A stretch of DNA of 64,000 nucleotides from Rhypophila decipiens (lineage: Eukaryota > Ascomycota > Sordariomycetes > Sordariales > Naviculisporaceae), in assembly GCA_033297075.1 (NCBI GenBank), contig MU858114.1, positions 1 to 64,000 on the forward strand, given 5' to 3'. Both the position numbers and the translations under genes were made by a program. The notes beneath the pieces are model-generated. The model was not told the DNA's origin, searched no databases, and was given only the letters and a program-made list of their open reading frames with translations. Shown in pieces: positions 43,792 through 56,478 of the stretch. The stretch's first letter is position 1. Every line of letters begins with the position of its first letter.

Positions 43792-45354
43792 CTTGGTGTA
43801 TCACAACAATAAAGACAGCATGAATAAGGGTTGACTATTTCGACCATGTTCTAAAGTTCTATGTGGAGGTAGCTAGAATGTAAATACAAATATTTGACAG
43901 TTGCCAATCTTGACACGGTCTACGATTGTCTCGGTCTGTGGTCTTTTGCTACCCGTTCCGTGGTAACGCGGGCTGGGCTGTGGCTCTTGGTCTAATCAAC
44001 CCCGTACTTGTACTTGTGCCTGTAGAGGCAATCCACACTAGGGTTTCACTCTTCAGGCCCATTCTCAAGCTTGCTCAAAGTGCCGGAACCCAAGGTGAAA
44101 GACGGAGGCTGTTGGGAGCGTAAAAGGGGTCGCCAAGTCTCTGGGCGGTGATCATGTCGTGTTGACCAAGGTCTGAGCCAAGGAGGGCAAGAGTTTGAAT
44201 GCTACGGGAATATTAGTAGGTGGCGGGTAAATGCCCGGCCAAGGATGGAGGGACTGATATCAGCCTCAACACAAAGTATGGTACAAGACGGCTTGAGCCG
44301 CTTTTATGTCATTGCCCTGAGTTGACCCGAAAGGATTCCGTCTTGTCAGCTTGATATTGAGTGCGATGTGCAGTTTAACATGACACATCTGGAAAGACCC
44401 AGATCGGACCAAGACGGATATATGGTACCGCCAACGCAGAGATATAGCAATGTGGCGTCATTATGTATATAAAGCTCGGTGTTATGATGACAACAAAGTG
44501 ATAAATCGAATATAATTTCCTCTGACTACGAGTCTAACCAGCTCATGTCTTCACCGTAAAGCAGTGACCTAAAAAGACATTTGTCGAATTGCAATGGCGT
44601 CAAGTCTTGAAGTCTTCCTAACTGCCAGTTGCAAACCTCTCGTATATGGTACAACCACTAGTGCAACGACTGGTCCACAGTCCGTGGCTTACTCTTCGGA
44701 AACCATACTTGTAGAATGTCCTTACGAATATTCGATGCTGGCGGCTTGGGTCGGTTCATCTGAATTAGACCTTGTGCAGTGATGAAGCTTGTTTGAGCGC
44801 GAGTCGCCGTTTGAATGTACTCGGGAAGCCACGGTCATGCGCAGTTGGTGCGATATGGCTGTCATCTCAGTCTCATCAGATGTTCTCCAAAGCCGATTCT
44901 GTTAACCGTTGCCCCATATCATCATCTCATGTTTGTCGATTGTATTGTATGTCTGTCTCGGGAGAATATGAACTGTCTTCGAGATCATGAACTTGTCCTT
45001 GTGTTCTCTTCATCATCACGTGCAAAGGAAAACCAGCAACGCCTGCAGGGCGATCGAACTGTCACGATTCATACCTCGGGGTAGTGGGTCGGCTAGTTAT
45101 CTGGTTCAGCCACCGATGTTGTTGGCAGGTCGTTCTTCTCGAAAAAGTCGCGGGGAATGGGGAGAACCGGACGTAGGATGAGGTGAGTGGCGGTCCGGGG
45201 TTCAGTCTAATCCACCACGTTGAAAGCATATACTGGACGCGTGACCGACTTGACTTTTGTCGCCTCTGGGCCACCCGGTCGTCAAAACCAGTCTTTTCTC
45301 TCCGTCGGCCTCTTCTTCCCTTTCAACCTCGTGCAAGAGCAACTGGGCCGCAAG
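43792..45354. other. Divergent intergenic region, SET gene and sugar transporter
   Basis: About 1.5 kb without a supported gene. Both flanking genes are transcribed outward, so both promoters should be here. No tRNA or repeat was noted. Confidence 0.5.
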
Positions 45355-47733
45355 ATGGCGGACGAACCGCCACGCTTACCCAGCGATTCTGACGAGTAGG
45401 CTCCTATTTCCCCCTTCAATGCAAGCCTATCTCTAACAACGTAACACGTAGACCAATACCGAAAACCTCGACAGCCGGCACACATGCTCATCTCGAAAAC
45501 ATGTCTGCCCTCAAGATCACACATCCCCTCCCAGACGAAGACGATGCCGTAGCCCTCCAAGCGCGGGTCAAGAACCCCTTGGACGGGATCCCCCACGATG
45601 AGCTGATGCACCGCGTCAATGTCTTTGCCACAGAGAAGAACCTCCTCTCGCATCTGAACCTGCTCCGAAAGGGAGCGCTGGTGGCTCAGAACCCGGACCT
45701 AGACACGTCGGACTACTACCGCTCGGTCACGTTGGGCACCCCCGAAGAGCTCAGCACTGATGAGAGGATAGCGCTCAGAGACGAGGTCGAGCACAAATGG
45801 CGACTGCCGACCAAGTTGTTCCTGACCATTGCTACCTGCTCCATTGGCGCTGCTGTGCAGGGGTGGGATCAGACGGGCACGAACGGGGCCAACATCTTCT
45901 TCCCGGACTTGTACGGAATTGGCGGGTCGAGCTTGAGGGACAAGCTGCTTGTCGGGTTGCTGAATGCTGGGCCGTACACCGGTAGCGCGTGAGTTCATCG
46001 CCTTGTTGCTTGTATGTTGTTGTTGTATACTGATGGTCCGATTAGGCTTGTTGGATGTTGGCTATCTGACCCCATCAACAACTTGATTGGTCGTCGAGGT
46101 ATGTACCGGATGACTTGACTTGTTTGCAGCAGAGTCACTGACAGGCTTGACAGGAGTAATCTTCTTTGCCGCACATTTCTGCATCTGGCCCGTCATTGGC
46201 TCGGCATTCTGTCAGAGCTGGCAGCAACAGCTGGCATGTCGTCTGTTGATGGGCATAGGGATGGGTGCCAAAGCATCAACAGTCCCCGTTTACGCTGCCG
46301 AGAACGCTCCTGCGTCCATTCGAGGCGCCTTGGTCATGTCATGGCGTAAGTGTTGCCTCTGATAAATGAACGACCACATACAGAGCTGACAGACCACTCA
46401 CTATAACAGAGATGTGGACTGCTTTTGGAATCTTTCTCGGAACCGCCTTTAACCTGGCAGTCTGGAACACTGGAGTCATAAACTGGCGGCTGATGCTGGG
46501 TATGCGAATGTCTTCTGACGCCCCTTCTTATCCCCGGGCAGGATACATCTTCAACTAACCCTCTGACAATTTTCTCAAAAACAGGAGCTCCCTTCATCCC
46601 CGCCGTCCCACTCCTCTTGCTAATCTACTTTTGCCCGGAATCACCTCGCTGGCTGATGAAAAAAAACCGCTACCCAGAGGCCTGGAACGCCATGATCCGA
46701 CTCCGGAACCACCCCGTCCAAGTAGCCCGCGACATCTACTACATCCACTGCCAGATCGAGATCGAAAAGGCGCTGGTGGGCGATACAAGCTATGCCAAAC
46801 GCTTCAAGGAGCTGTTTACCGTTCCTAGAATCCGACGAGCGAACCTGGCAGCATTCACGGTCATGATTGCCCAGCAGATGTGCGGTAAGTACTCCCTCTT
46901 CCCGGGTAAAAGTAAATAAAAACCGGGAACCCCTGAGCCCACTCCCGGGCAACCTCCCCATCCCAAATAAACAAACAACCTCAGCTCCCAAACTAACCTT
47001 TCCTTTCCCCAAAACAGGAATAAACATAATAGCCTTCTACTCAACAACAGTCTTCAAAGAAGCCGGCTCGACAGATTTCCAAGCCCTCCTAGCATCCTTT
47101 GGCTTCGGCCTCGTCAATTTCCTCTTCGCCTTCCCCGCCTTCTGGACGATCGACACCTTCGGTCGCCGCTCCTTGCTCTTGTTCACATTCCCCCAAATGA
47201 CCTGGACCTTGCTAGCAGCAGGCCTCTGTACCCTCCTAGACCAAGGCACAACCCGCACAGCCCTGATCGCCCTATTTGTGTACCTCTTTGCAGCTTTCTA
47301 CTCGCCAGGCGAGGGTCCAGTCCCTTTTACGTACGCAGCCGAGGTTTATCCTCTCTCTCATCGCGAAATGGGAATGGGATTTGCTGTAGCGACATGTCTG
47401 TTCTGGGCGTCTGTGCTGGGCATGACGTTTCCGTTTCTGTTGGAAGCAGTAGGCACGGTTGGGGCCTTTGGGTTCTACGCGGGGCTCAACGCTGTGGCTT
47501 TTGCCATGATATTCTGCTTTGTGCCTGAGACGAAGCAGCGAACGCTGGAGGAGCTCGATCAAGTGTTTAATATACGCACGAGACGGTTTCTGGGGTATCA
47601 GTTTGGGACGGTGCTGCCTTGGTGGTTTCGGCGGTGGATATTGTGGCGTAGGGGGGAGGTCTTGAGGGATTTGGTGGATAACACTAACGGGGAGGATGGG
47701 GGTGCTGAGAAGGGGACTGGCAAGAAGGTTTGA
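45355..47733 (+). CDS. MFS sugar transporter (SP family)
   Basis: Seven exons: 45355-45395, 45452-45988, 46047-46099, 46154-46345, 46410-46499, 46585-46884 and 47018-47733. They give 642 residues. A hydrophilic N-terminal part of about 130 residues precedes twelve expected membrane helices. Motifs in order: [20 protein letters not shown] (first helix), GRRG in the loop after helix 2, [32 protein letters not shown] before the central loop, DTFGRRSLL, and [15 protein letters not shown] near the end. These are the signatures of sugar:proton symporters. The substrate cannot be read from sequence. The first intron was found by extending upstream from the internal Met at 45501 to [14 protein letters not shown]. 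It converges on the amidase gene, with a repeat element between them. Confidence 0.92.
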
Positions 47734-47756
47734 TTAGCTCTTTTGTCATGACAAGC

Positions 47757-48073
47757 AGGTAACTGGTCACTGTTTGTCTCATATCAGGCACCAGTCTTGT
47801 TATACGGGAAAGTACCCAGCCACCACTTGTGTAGAACGGATGCCTGGTTTGGGAAGAGTAGATGCTTCGGCAAGGTTTACCTGAGAAATACCTTGACTGG
47901 CTAGAATAAATACCTTCCCCAGCTGGAATAAATACCTTGACTGGTTAAAATAGATGCATTGGCCGACTGGAATAAATGCCTTGACTGGCTGGAATAAATG
48001 CTTTGACTGGACAAGAAAGTCAGATTGAACTGGTGCCTGTATATGAGAGCAGTAGTGCCTGTTTATCAGGGCC
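47757..48073. mobile_element. Minisatellite-bearing inverted-repeat element, copy D
   Basis: The right end, reverse complemented, reads GGGCCCTGATAAACAGGCAC, then TACTGCTCTCATATACAGGC and ACCAGT. The left end (CTCATATCAGGCACCAGTC) matches it with gaps. Between are about ten units like GACTGGCTGGAATAAATGCC. It lies between the 3' ends of two convergent genes and so probably does no harm to either. Confidence 0.78.
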
Positions 48074-48291
48074 CAAGAAAAGGTGACGATAAATCTTACT
48101 TGTCCCTATCCTCCCACAACGCCCCGATTCTAAGCCCATAATCTCCTCACCAAAATTTGATTGCTCGCGTGTCTTCCGAGCTTGTCGTCTTCACAGATCA
48201 CCCCAACAGGACCATACAATCCTCCGTTCCTCAACTCCTCCTTGCTCGCCAGCCAAGCCCACACTTGATTCTCGGCGACACATTTCGTTCC

Positions 48292-50583
48292 TCACTTATC
48301 CTTTGTCGCATAACCCCGAGGGCGGTGTTCAATGTCCTCCTGTAGGACGTTGCGCGCATTGTTTCCGATGGCGAAAGCCTCACGGCCCGTTTTGACTTGG
48401 GTCGGCCAGTTGGCTTTCTTGAGCGCTGCCTCGGCCAAATTGAGAAGCAGGACATCGCTTCCCTTGGCGCCCATGAGGGTGCTCACGATGGGCAGATACT
48501 CTTTCCTTCCGCTGATGCGTGACTCGTACGGCTTTTGTCCGACTGTGATTGAAATGTGAGCCAGGCTGGAAACCATATGGATGGAGGATGGGTGCTATGA
48601 CATACTGGGTACAACGAGCGCTGGGAACTGAAGCACCGGTGGCAGGTCGTAGACCGAAAATGATCCGACGATGCTGGGAAGCCTGTCCCATGGCGGTTAG
48701 ATAGTGTTCCCAAGTGGCAAATCGGATCCGGCATCACCTACTTGTTCGCGTCGTCACGATACTTTGGAGTCGCAGAGCCAAATGGCATGATCATCACGGC
48801 ATCGGTTACGGTATCTTTGTCCGGCCCCATGATATTCTTCTCGAACCAATTTCGGAAGACATTCATCTCTGCTACACCTTGAGCACGGTCATCTTTCGTG
48901 AACGGAACAGCGATGCTCCTGGAAAGTGTTAGAATTGCTACAGCCGGTAACTTGGACGTTGCATTTCTTACTCACCATCGTTTCCGCATATATGGTCCTA
49001 CATACGCCGGCTTCCCGAACTTTTGACGGTACTCGCTTCGAAACTCGTCGAAGGTGTGGTATGTATCGTAGTACATCGGCCATACAGCGCTCTGGCTATG
49101 CCAGCCTACGGCGTTGCAAATTCTCACGTTGCGAGATCCTACCATTTCAAGATACTCCAGCAGGGTCTTGCCTCCTGCTTCCTCTGGGGGGTTGGATGCC
49201 CACGTATCAATGATGCTGATGCATGTTCGCTTGACACCCAAGAATTTCTCGAGAACCGTGATGAATTCCTCACTCATGGCCTCTTGCTCGGCGTCCCCCT
49301 GTAGAAAGAAATCCAAAGTGTAGAGCAAGCGTTTTGGGAACTTCAAATGTTAGATACGCGGACAAGGTGGGCCGGGGAGGGAGTGGTCCCCCGGGGAGGG
49401 GCATGTGACACCCACCTGGGACGAGTCAGGAACGTCCAAAGTTGCGGTAATGAGTTGCTTCGCATCTTTCAAACTCCTGTGAAGCGTCCCAACAGTGTCG
49501 AACTCGCTTTCAAGAGGGTTAGACTCTCATACAGACTGGGGAACAAATGGGTATGCGTACTTGCAGCTTGGCACGATACCTCGCCTCGAGGCAATGTCAT
49601 AAGAGGTCCTAAGACCGAACAGACCATTAAAGGCTGCGGGAAGACGAACACTTCCAGATGCTTTGCGAGGGTAAGTAAAACGGACATGGTACGATGAAGA
49701 AGAACGTACTATCACTCCCAATCGAATGGTCGAGCCAAGGATATCCAGCAAGAGAAGCTCCGGCGCCGGTGGAGCTACACGACGGGGTCTGATACACATC
49801 ACCCCTCGGGTTGAAGGGGCAGTGGTAGTCAACCCACTGGTCGGTAGGTTCTTCTGCAGATGCGAAGGCAGGCATTTTGGTCTTTCCGACGATGACGGCA
49901 CCCAGTTGGGTGAGCTTCGTGATAAAGTCGGCAGAGGACGTTCGCGGCGGATACAACTCATTGTAGGCCCTGTTCATCATCGTTGTTCGGACTCCCTTCA
50001 GGTCAAAGTTGTCCTTGATGCTGATACGAGCGCCAGCCAGTGGCTTGGTTTTACTTGGCGTGGCGTAGAGTCGACTTGGTACGGCGATGCTCTTGAATGT
50101 TCCTTGCTGCGAAACTGCTTGGAGCACTGAGAAACTGGACAAAATGATGCATTTATAAGCGCGGAGCGATATCCACGGCGTGAGCGAACTGTGCTTAGGT
50201 GGGACAGGCGCGCCTGTGAAAATGGTCTGAAAATGGCGGGTTTGGGCGAGTCGGGAAGCAACAGCCGTAAGGTCCACGCCATGACTAGGTTGTAAAATGA
50301 CTGCCGAGGTGAAATCGTCGGAAAAGACATCGTCCCGGTGCGAAAGGTCTTTCAGCGCTGCTTGGGCATGTTCTAGGGCAAATTCGACATCTGGCACGCA
50401 GAGCAGGACTGCGGGTGTCCAGAAATCTTCGCTCGCGGCGCTTTCGCAAAGGCGGCCCTGCGATGGTCAGCAAACGGCCAACTTGAAATGTTAAAATTTG
50501 ATTCCGCGGGTCAACCCTACCACCTCTTGGGGATGCACCAAGTATGAGCCCCTCGCGAGTACGCGAATCTTAGAGGAAGCCAT
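48292..50583 (-). CDS. Amidase (amidase-signature family), eight exons
   Basis: Exons from the start: 50521-50583, 49710-50457, 49561-49660, 49416-49506, 48976-49340, 48742-48918, 48606-48682 and 48292-48542. They sum to 1872 nt, 623 residues. The catalytic Lys is in ARISIKDNFDLKG (about residue 169). The cis-Ser lies in SCSSTGAGAS (about 249), and the nucleophilic Ser in GSDTSGSVRLPAAFNGLFG (about 274). These form the Ser-cisSer-Lys triad of amidases. The C-terminal part PIGQKPYESRISGRKEYLPI is also typical of fungal members. About 160 residues precede the amidase core, longer than in bacterial GatA-type enzymes. Every splice junction restores a conserved motif, so the gene is intact although its unspliced frames look fragmented. 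The natural substrate is unknown. Confidence 0.9.
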
Positions 50584-51496
50584 GGCGATTGGGGGGTTTC
50601 TGCCGACTGAAGAAGTTAGAACAACGGGCCAGTGCGTTTTGTAGTGACCGGAAAATAAAAGTTAAAACAACAGTGGCGGACCAGTGCGGGCGGCTTGGGA
50701 CATGAGAATGATGAGATGAAAGGAGCATCCAAACCCCGATGTCAAGCAGAGCAGATTCCGGGCAGTTCATGTTGAAATCCGGCAAACCTTGGTGACTGAC
50801 CCCCAGGGGTTTCTACAACAGAATGTGGTCCGTATACCTAATCTCGGGCAGCGCTTTGGCTGCCTTACCAGTACCTGCGTTTGTGCCCGGCCAGGCTGTG
50901 ACAAACGCAAGGCATGTTGTTTTGAATATGATCAGACTACGATGGGACCAAAGAAACAAAATGAGAAGCCCTCACAGTGTGAACAATCATATCATTCTCA
51001 AGCAAATTCGCACAATTAAATCAAAATCAAAAACCAAAAGTTGAAAGCTGGGGAGAAGCACCAAACCCCTGTCTGTCGACCAAAATTCTGTGTGTAACCT
51101 CTATATCCGTACGGAGTAAGCACGAGGGACTTAAAAGGCAAAGCTGCTTGCGTACTCATATCATGGGTAGCACAAAACCCTAACCCTGGCCTCAAAAGCA
51201 CAAACCCAAGCAGCCAGCATTTTGGTGATCGAATCAAAGGGTTTGATTTAACCATGTTTCATTACTCTCTGCCTTTGGACAGTTGGGTCGCGGGCCACTC
51301 GAGAAAGCTCCATCATCATGACAATCATTGACCACATCTGCATGCAGAAAATGAATGATTTTGAAAGAGTTCAACCAAAGAGTGTGTTATCTACGCTCCC
51401 CTGAGAGCCGCATACAAAATAGATAGCCCAAGTATGTCCGATTTGCAAAAGAATCCATCCAACATCTTCTCAAAGAATCAAAGAAACCACACTGCC
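50584..51496. other. Intergenic region, no supported gene
   Basis: 5' flank of the amidase gene and 3' flank of the laccase gene. Short frames near 50789-51255 have no support. Confidence 0.5.
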
Positions 51497-53449
51497 TCAG
51501 ATACCAGAGTCGTCCTGGGGGAATGGCGCATTAGCAGGGTAGTACGCATCCCAATTGTTACAATTCGCCGTCAGCGTGTTCAGATCCATCGTCGTGGGGA
51601 TGGCGCTGAGCTGCTCGAGATACTGCACGCTGAATCCCTGGGATACATGCCACGCAATATGGCAATGGAACAGCCAAGCCCCCGGATTGTTAGTCCGGTA
51701 GGCGACCGCCAGCCAGCCCCAAGCCGGGAGCATGGTAGTGTCCCGTCTCGTCGGGTTATTGCCCTTGAGGTTTGGCCCGTCGGTCGAGGGGTTATACACT
51801 CGCAGCCTGTTTTGTGGATTGATTGGGTTCGCCAGGGCTGGAGAGGCGCCGAGCAGCAGGATATCATGGCCGTGGAGGTGGACTGGATGGGGAATGGACG
51901 AGTTGTTCTGAATGAGCCAGAATGCCCAGGTGTTGCCTGTTGGGACCGAGATGACGTTCGCGGCTGCGGGCATTGATCCGACGTTGCCGTTCTTGACATA
52001 TTCCAGGGTGGGATTGTTCCAGTTGACCTTCATGGGAGAGTTGTTGACTGGCCAGAACACGCGGGCAATGGAGTTGTCAACCTTGATGTTGGTGTTGAGC
52101 GTGTTGGCAGGGGCCGCAGTGAAGCTCGCGACAGGTGCGGAGCGAGTCACAATGGGTGAATATGCTCTCGAGTCGGCACAGCTGCTGTCGGGGGGCACGC
52201 TACCGGTAGAGGTAGGATTGGAATTGGCGGCTCCGGAATATCTGATGATGGCAGCAGGTCGAGGAGCGTTGCAGATGCCGCAAGGCCCGGATGAGAAGGT
52301 GGCATTCAACCAGTAGTTGCCCACGGCCTGGTTAGCAGTGACGATGACGTCGTAACGCTGGCCAATTCCGACAAAGAGGCTGGTGACGGTGACAGGTGTA
52401 ATGGGCACCATATCTGTGGCAATGATTTGGAACGAGTGACCAACCAGGGACAGCGTGTAGGAGTTTTGCACAGATGGGTTGATAATTCGCAGCAAATGCT
52501 TTTGGCCAGGGGTGAAGGTCAAAACAAGCCGGCTGCCTCCAGAGCCAGCAGGATTGACGTTCTTGCCGTTGAAGAGGAGGTTGTCGCTGTTTGGAGGAGA
52601 CCCAGGGAAGCCTGGAATGTAGGGGTTGTTGGGGTTGTTCACACGAGCAGCAATCTGGTTGACAGCGCCTAGATACCAGTCTCCGATCATGACTGGACCC
52701 AAGTCAATGTCGTAGTTGGCACTGGCAGGGCCGCTGATGGCGATGGGACCCAGGACTCCGTTGCCATACTGGGCCGAAAAGTGGGAGTGGTACCTATCGA
52801 TGCAGATTAGTTCGTCTGCCGTCAAAATGATATCTCTTTCTTGATCTTACCATGCTGTCCCGTATTGGGTCGCGATAAACGAATACGTCTTGCTCTTGGT
52901 TGGTGCAATGGGGCACTCTGTGACGCCACCTGCGCCATCCTGGTTGTTGGTGTTCTTCTGGTGAAGACCGTGAAAGTGAATCGAGGTGCCGTTGGTGGCC
53001 AGGTTGTTGATGACGGTGATGGTGATCCTGTCTCCCCAGTTGGCCGTGATGGTAGGACCAGGAAACTGGCCATTGACAAGCATAGCCTTGACTTTGGGCC
53101 GTCCATCACCTCCGATCCAGTTGTTGCTTTCTGTCAGGGTAAAGGTGTACTGTGCTTTGTTAGACCTGTTTCGTTCATACCAGTCAGATGGGAAGCTTAC
53201 AGTTCTGGTCACACCCGTGCTGGGCGTCGAGACCTCGTAGTCGGTGTTGATGTTGAATGCCGGGGAGGTGGTCCAACACTGTCTGTTGGATGCTGTGTTG
53301 CAGGTCGACTGGCGAGGATGCAGTTCCTTGGGTCCCTGCAGTATGTGACTGACAGGAGCTAGACTAGGAGCTGCCAGGACAAGGTTGCCCATGAGGAGAG
53401 CCCATAGCAGGCTGCAAGAGAGCAGCAAGACGTTGAGCGTGGCAACCAT
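51497..53449 (-). CDS. Secreted ascomycete laccase (multicopper oxidase)
   Basis: Two exons, 52851-53449 and 51497-52793, with a 57-bp intron, give 631 residues. It oxidises phenols and similar substrates with reduction of O2 to water. I start at the ATG at 53449, which yields the signal peptide MVATLNVLLLSCSLLWALL. A propeptide follows up to about HPRQ, then STCNTASNRQCW. The four copper-binding motifs are complete: SIHFHGLHQK (158, 160), WYHSHF (202, 204; joined by the splice), HPVHLHGHD, and FHCHIAWHVSQG (Cys577). Phe587, ten residues after the Cys, sits at the axial position of the type-1 copper. The protein ends DSGI, the C-terminal plug typical of ascomycete laccases. Likely extracellular; function in lignin, pigment or phenol turnover cannot be told. 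Confidence 0.95.
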
Positions 53450-55961
53450 GTTGAAGATGATTCGAGGACCACAGGATGTATGTGTAGCACCTGGTTCCAC
53501 TACAAAAGAGTCCGGAAGGGTCGACAAGAGAGAGGCTCTGCGTCTCACAGAGTCACAGACAAGACAGATCCGAGGTGCTGGGAACTGATGAGTTGAGACT
53601 GATTTCCCTCGACATTGTCGGCTTCATATAGTCCTTGGCTTGGAGATGTCTCTCGCCGACCCATGATACCACCACCGTGACACCAAGCCACATGGACACA
53701 GCGTTATACAGTCCGGGGTCGGCCTGTGGCAGAGCTGACAGGCGAGGCCTTGCTCGATTGAGATGGTCCAAAGCCACATCGGGAAACAGTGCGCTCTGAA
53801 GTTCTGCATCTTGGATAACGGATGGAACATTGGCGTGAGATTAGACCATCGGGCCAGCCTTGAGAGCCAGCTCCGGGACCGAGACAGAGGTCTCGGTGCC
53901 CGGGAGCGTGGCAGACGAGGCAACCATGACAGACGTGAGGATGGTGGTGATCTTGTCTGCGCCTAGCGATTTCCTTGTGGGGGTCGTCTTTGGGGGGGAA
54001 GGACGGCTCGCACGAAGCAATCAGATGCAACGAGTGTGAAAGGGAGTTATGCGTCACGGTGGCAGTGGTAATCAGCGTTGCCATGAGTCCAAGACTGAAA
54101 TCTCGAGACAAGCCGTTTGCTGTAACCTCGTAGCTAGAGATAGCAGGTCAGCAACGGGATAAGCCCGAGGGGACGCTGTGATGAGGATCAGGGACCTGGT
54201 TCCTCACAACGCATTTGACGGCAAGCTGCAGACACTTTGCACTCACATACATGTATCAGGGGTCGGCTGTCATCAGCTTTAGCGGTGATCGCTCAGTGGC
54301 TGGGATCGGCCGAGCATCGTCCATGGAACGGGAGACAAGGGAAACCTGGGGAAAGGTCTGCCCTACCGGTAGAGCTTCGAGCGGGCGCAATTTGCAAATA
54401 TTAAGGCACTCCCGTCCGACATGTTAGCGAGAGATTTACCGAGAACTGAAAGACCAAGTTAACTGGACGAAACCCCGCTCTGACAGTTTTGCAGCTTGGT
54501 CGTGAAAAGTCGGGATGTGGGGAGGTGCCGTCTACACTCCTGCCGGGTTAGGGAGAGTCGGCGAGCGGCAGGTGCAACACGGCACGGCTTGAAATTAATT
54601 GGGGCAGCCGCCTAGTCCCCTTCCATCCTCTGCAGCTGCTGTACCAGTCAGGTGAGACCATCGACACGTTCTGGCGCAACCTACATGTTCGAATCGAGCA
54701 AGGTCTAAAAGACACGGTAACACTTGTGCGATCTAAGAATATCTCCCCTGCATCCAGCATCACTTTTGCTCTTTCCCATCTTCTCCGAAGCTTTACATCC
54801 TGTCTTGCTACCTATCAGAAGCCACCGTCAACTTCCCCTCATTTCATCGCCAGTCTGCCGTCCTATTGGAAAAGTAAGTGCGTGCATACCCCTACACCCA
54901 CCCTTCTTCTTCCAACAATAATATAGACCACGTTTTCTTTGCCCGAGAATCGGGACCGCCGCCAAGCCTCGCACGAACCGGAAACCAGGCCCGAGCCTCA
55001 ACTCGCCACCTAACCTCTCCCTCGGGCTCCAAACCATCTATCTGATACTTGCCATGTTGAAAAAGAACCCGGAAAATCACGACATGCGGAGAGACGCTGC
55101 GAGGCGTCACTTGGGACCCTCGCTTAAGACGACGAACTAACTGCACCTCTTCACTAGTCGACTTCTCTATCACAACGTCGAGTCGATCGACGGCTGTGAT
55201 GATATCTTCGGGCCCGAGTTTGAAGCTCGTCTCGAGAGAAGTCAAGTTCTAGACCTCTATCGTTGACTTGGCGCACAGATGATGGGGACGGGACAGGTGG
55301 CGAGGTGTTGATATTTTTCGAGAATCGATCTGGCCGTGCTCAGTATCACGAGCGGAGAAAATCTTCCTGGAAGCCGTCCTCCCCAAGGTGAATCAAGTCA
55401 TACAAGAATTATTACCCTCCAGGAAGTTTGCTGATGGCGGTTCGTACAGCCTGCAGGGAACTAGCCCAGAAACTTCCATTCAAGAGGTTTGTGTAGCACT
55501 GGGATTAGGGAAAATGCTGGTGCTACTCAATATCACATACCGCTAGTCTGGTCATGAAACACAGCATCTAAGTTGATGAGGGTAGCATTCTGTACGGCAT
55601 ATCTCGGAATAACTCTATCCCATTCTTTACATGGACGTCGAGAGGCCTGTCTAAACTCGGGCTAGTAGACTCCAATGCATTACGTCTCGGAGCCATCATC
55701 TCGCTCCATCCCCGAGCCGATCAAACAACGAGCTGGCTCCGATCGGAGATGTTTGTGTCAAATACGGCACTGTACGAGACTCTGTGTTCTTCAACAGATC
55801 CAGCTCCACGTGGTAATGTTATCCTTCTTTCGTCCCCAGTGCAGTGAAACTTACATATCAATCCGGCTCGCTTGGCACAACATGCTCGCCACATTACCCT
55901 ATATTGTGTCCTCCTAACTAGCCACTTTATAATGCGGAAGATAAACATCATTAATACATCT
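53450..55961. other. Gene-poor region upstream of the laccase gene
   Basis: About 2.5 kb with no supported gene. A minus-strand frame at 54892-55245 (LETSFKLGPEDIITAVDRLD) looks protein-like but has no ATG and no continuation; it may be a gene remnant. Other frames appear to be shadows. The laccase promoter should lie in the first few hundred bases. Confidence 0.45.
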
Positions 55962-56478
55962 AGGCACCTAATATTCAGGTACTACTACTCTTATATATAG
56001 GTACTAGTCTAATACTATAAACTCAATTTTTTAAGGTATTTATTCTAACTAGTTAAGGAATTTGTTCTAGCTAGTTAAGGCATTTATTTTAGCTAGTTAA
56101 GGCTTCTATTCTAGTCTAATTAAAGTATTTATTCTAGTTAGTTAAGGTATTTATTCTAGTCTAGTTAAGACAATTATTCTAACTAATTAAGGTATTTATT
56201 CTAGCTAGTTAAGACATTTATTCTAACTAGTTAAGGCCTATATTCTAGTCTAGTTAAAGTATTTATCCTAGCTAGTTAAGGTATTTATTCTAACTAGTTA
56301 AGGCCTATATTCTAATCTTGTTAAGGCATTTAGTCCAGCTAGTTAAGGCATTTATTCTAGCCAGTTAAGGCCTCTATTCTAGTCTAGTCAAGGCATTTAT
56401 TCCAACAAGAGTAATACCTCTATATAAGAAGACTAGTGCCTATATATAAGAGGACTAGTGCCTGTATATTAGGGGCCT
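55962..56478. mobile_element. Minisatellite-bearing inverted-repeat element, copy E (RIP-mutated)
   Basis: The left end reads AGGCACCTAATATTCAGGTA, then CTACTACTCTTATATATAGG. The right end, reverse complemented, reads AGGCCCCTAATATACAGGCA, then CTAGTCCTCTTATATATAGG. About twenty units of about 23 bp like GGTATTTATTCTAGCTAGTT lie between. Compared with copy B, most CpA sites are TpA (AGTCAAGG to AGTTAAGG, GGCACTAG to GGTACTAG). The flanks carry near-identical hexamers ACATCT (left) and ACATCC (right), a possible target duplication. It is the longest copy. Confidence 0.85.

Noticed and set aside
48292..50583. At first sight a shattered amidase pseudogene, with pieces in all three minus frames.
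   Set aside because: Seven ordinary GT-AG introns join every piece in frame and restore all conserved motifs, giving 623 residues without a stop.
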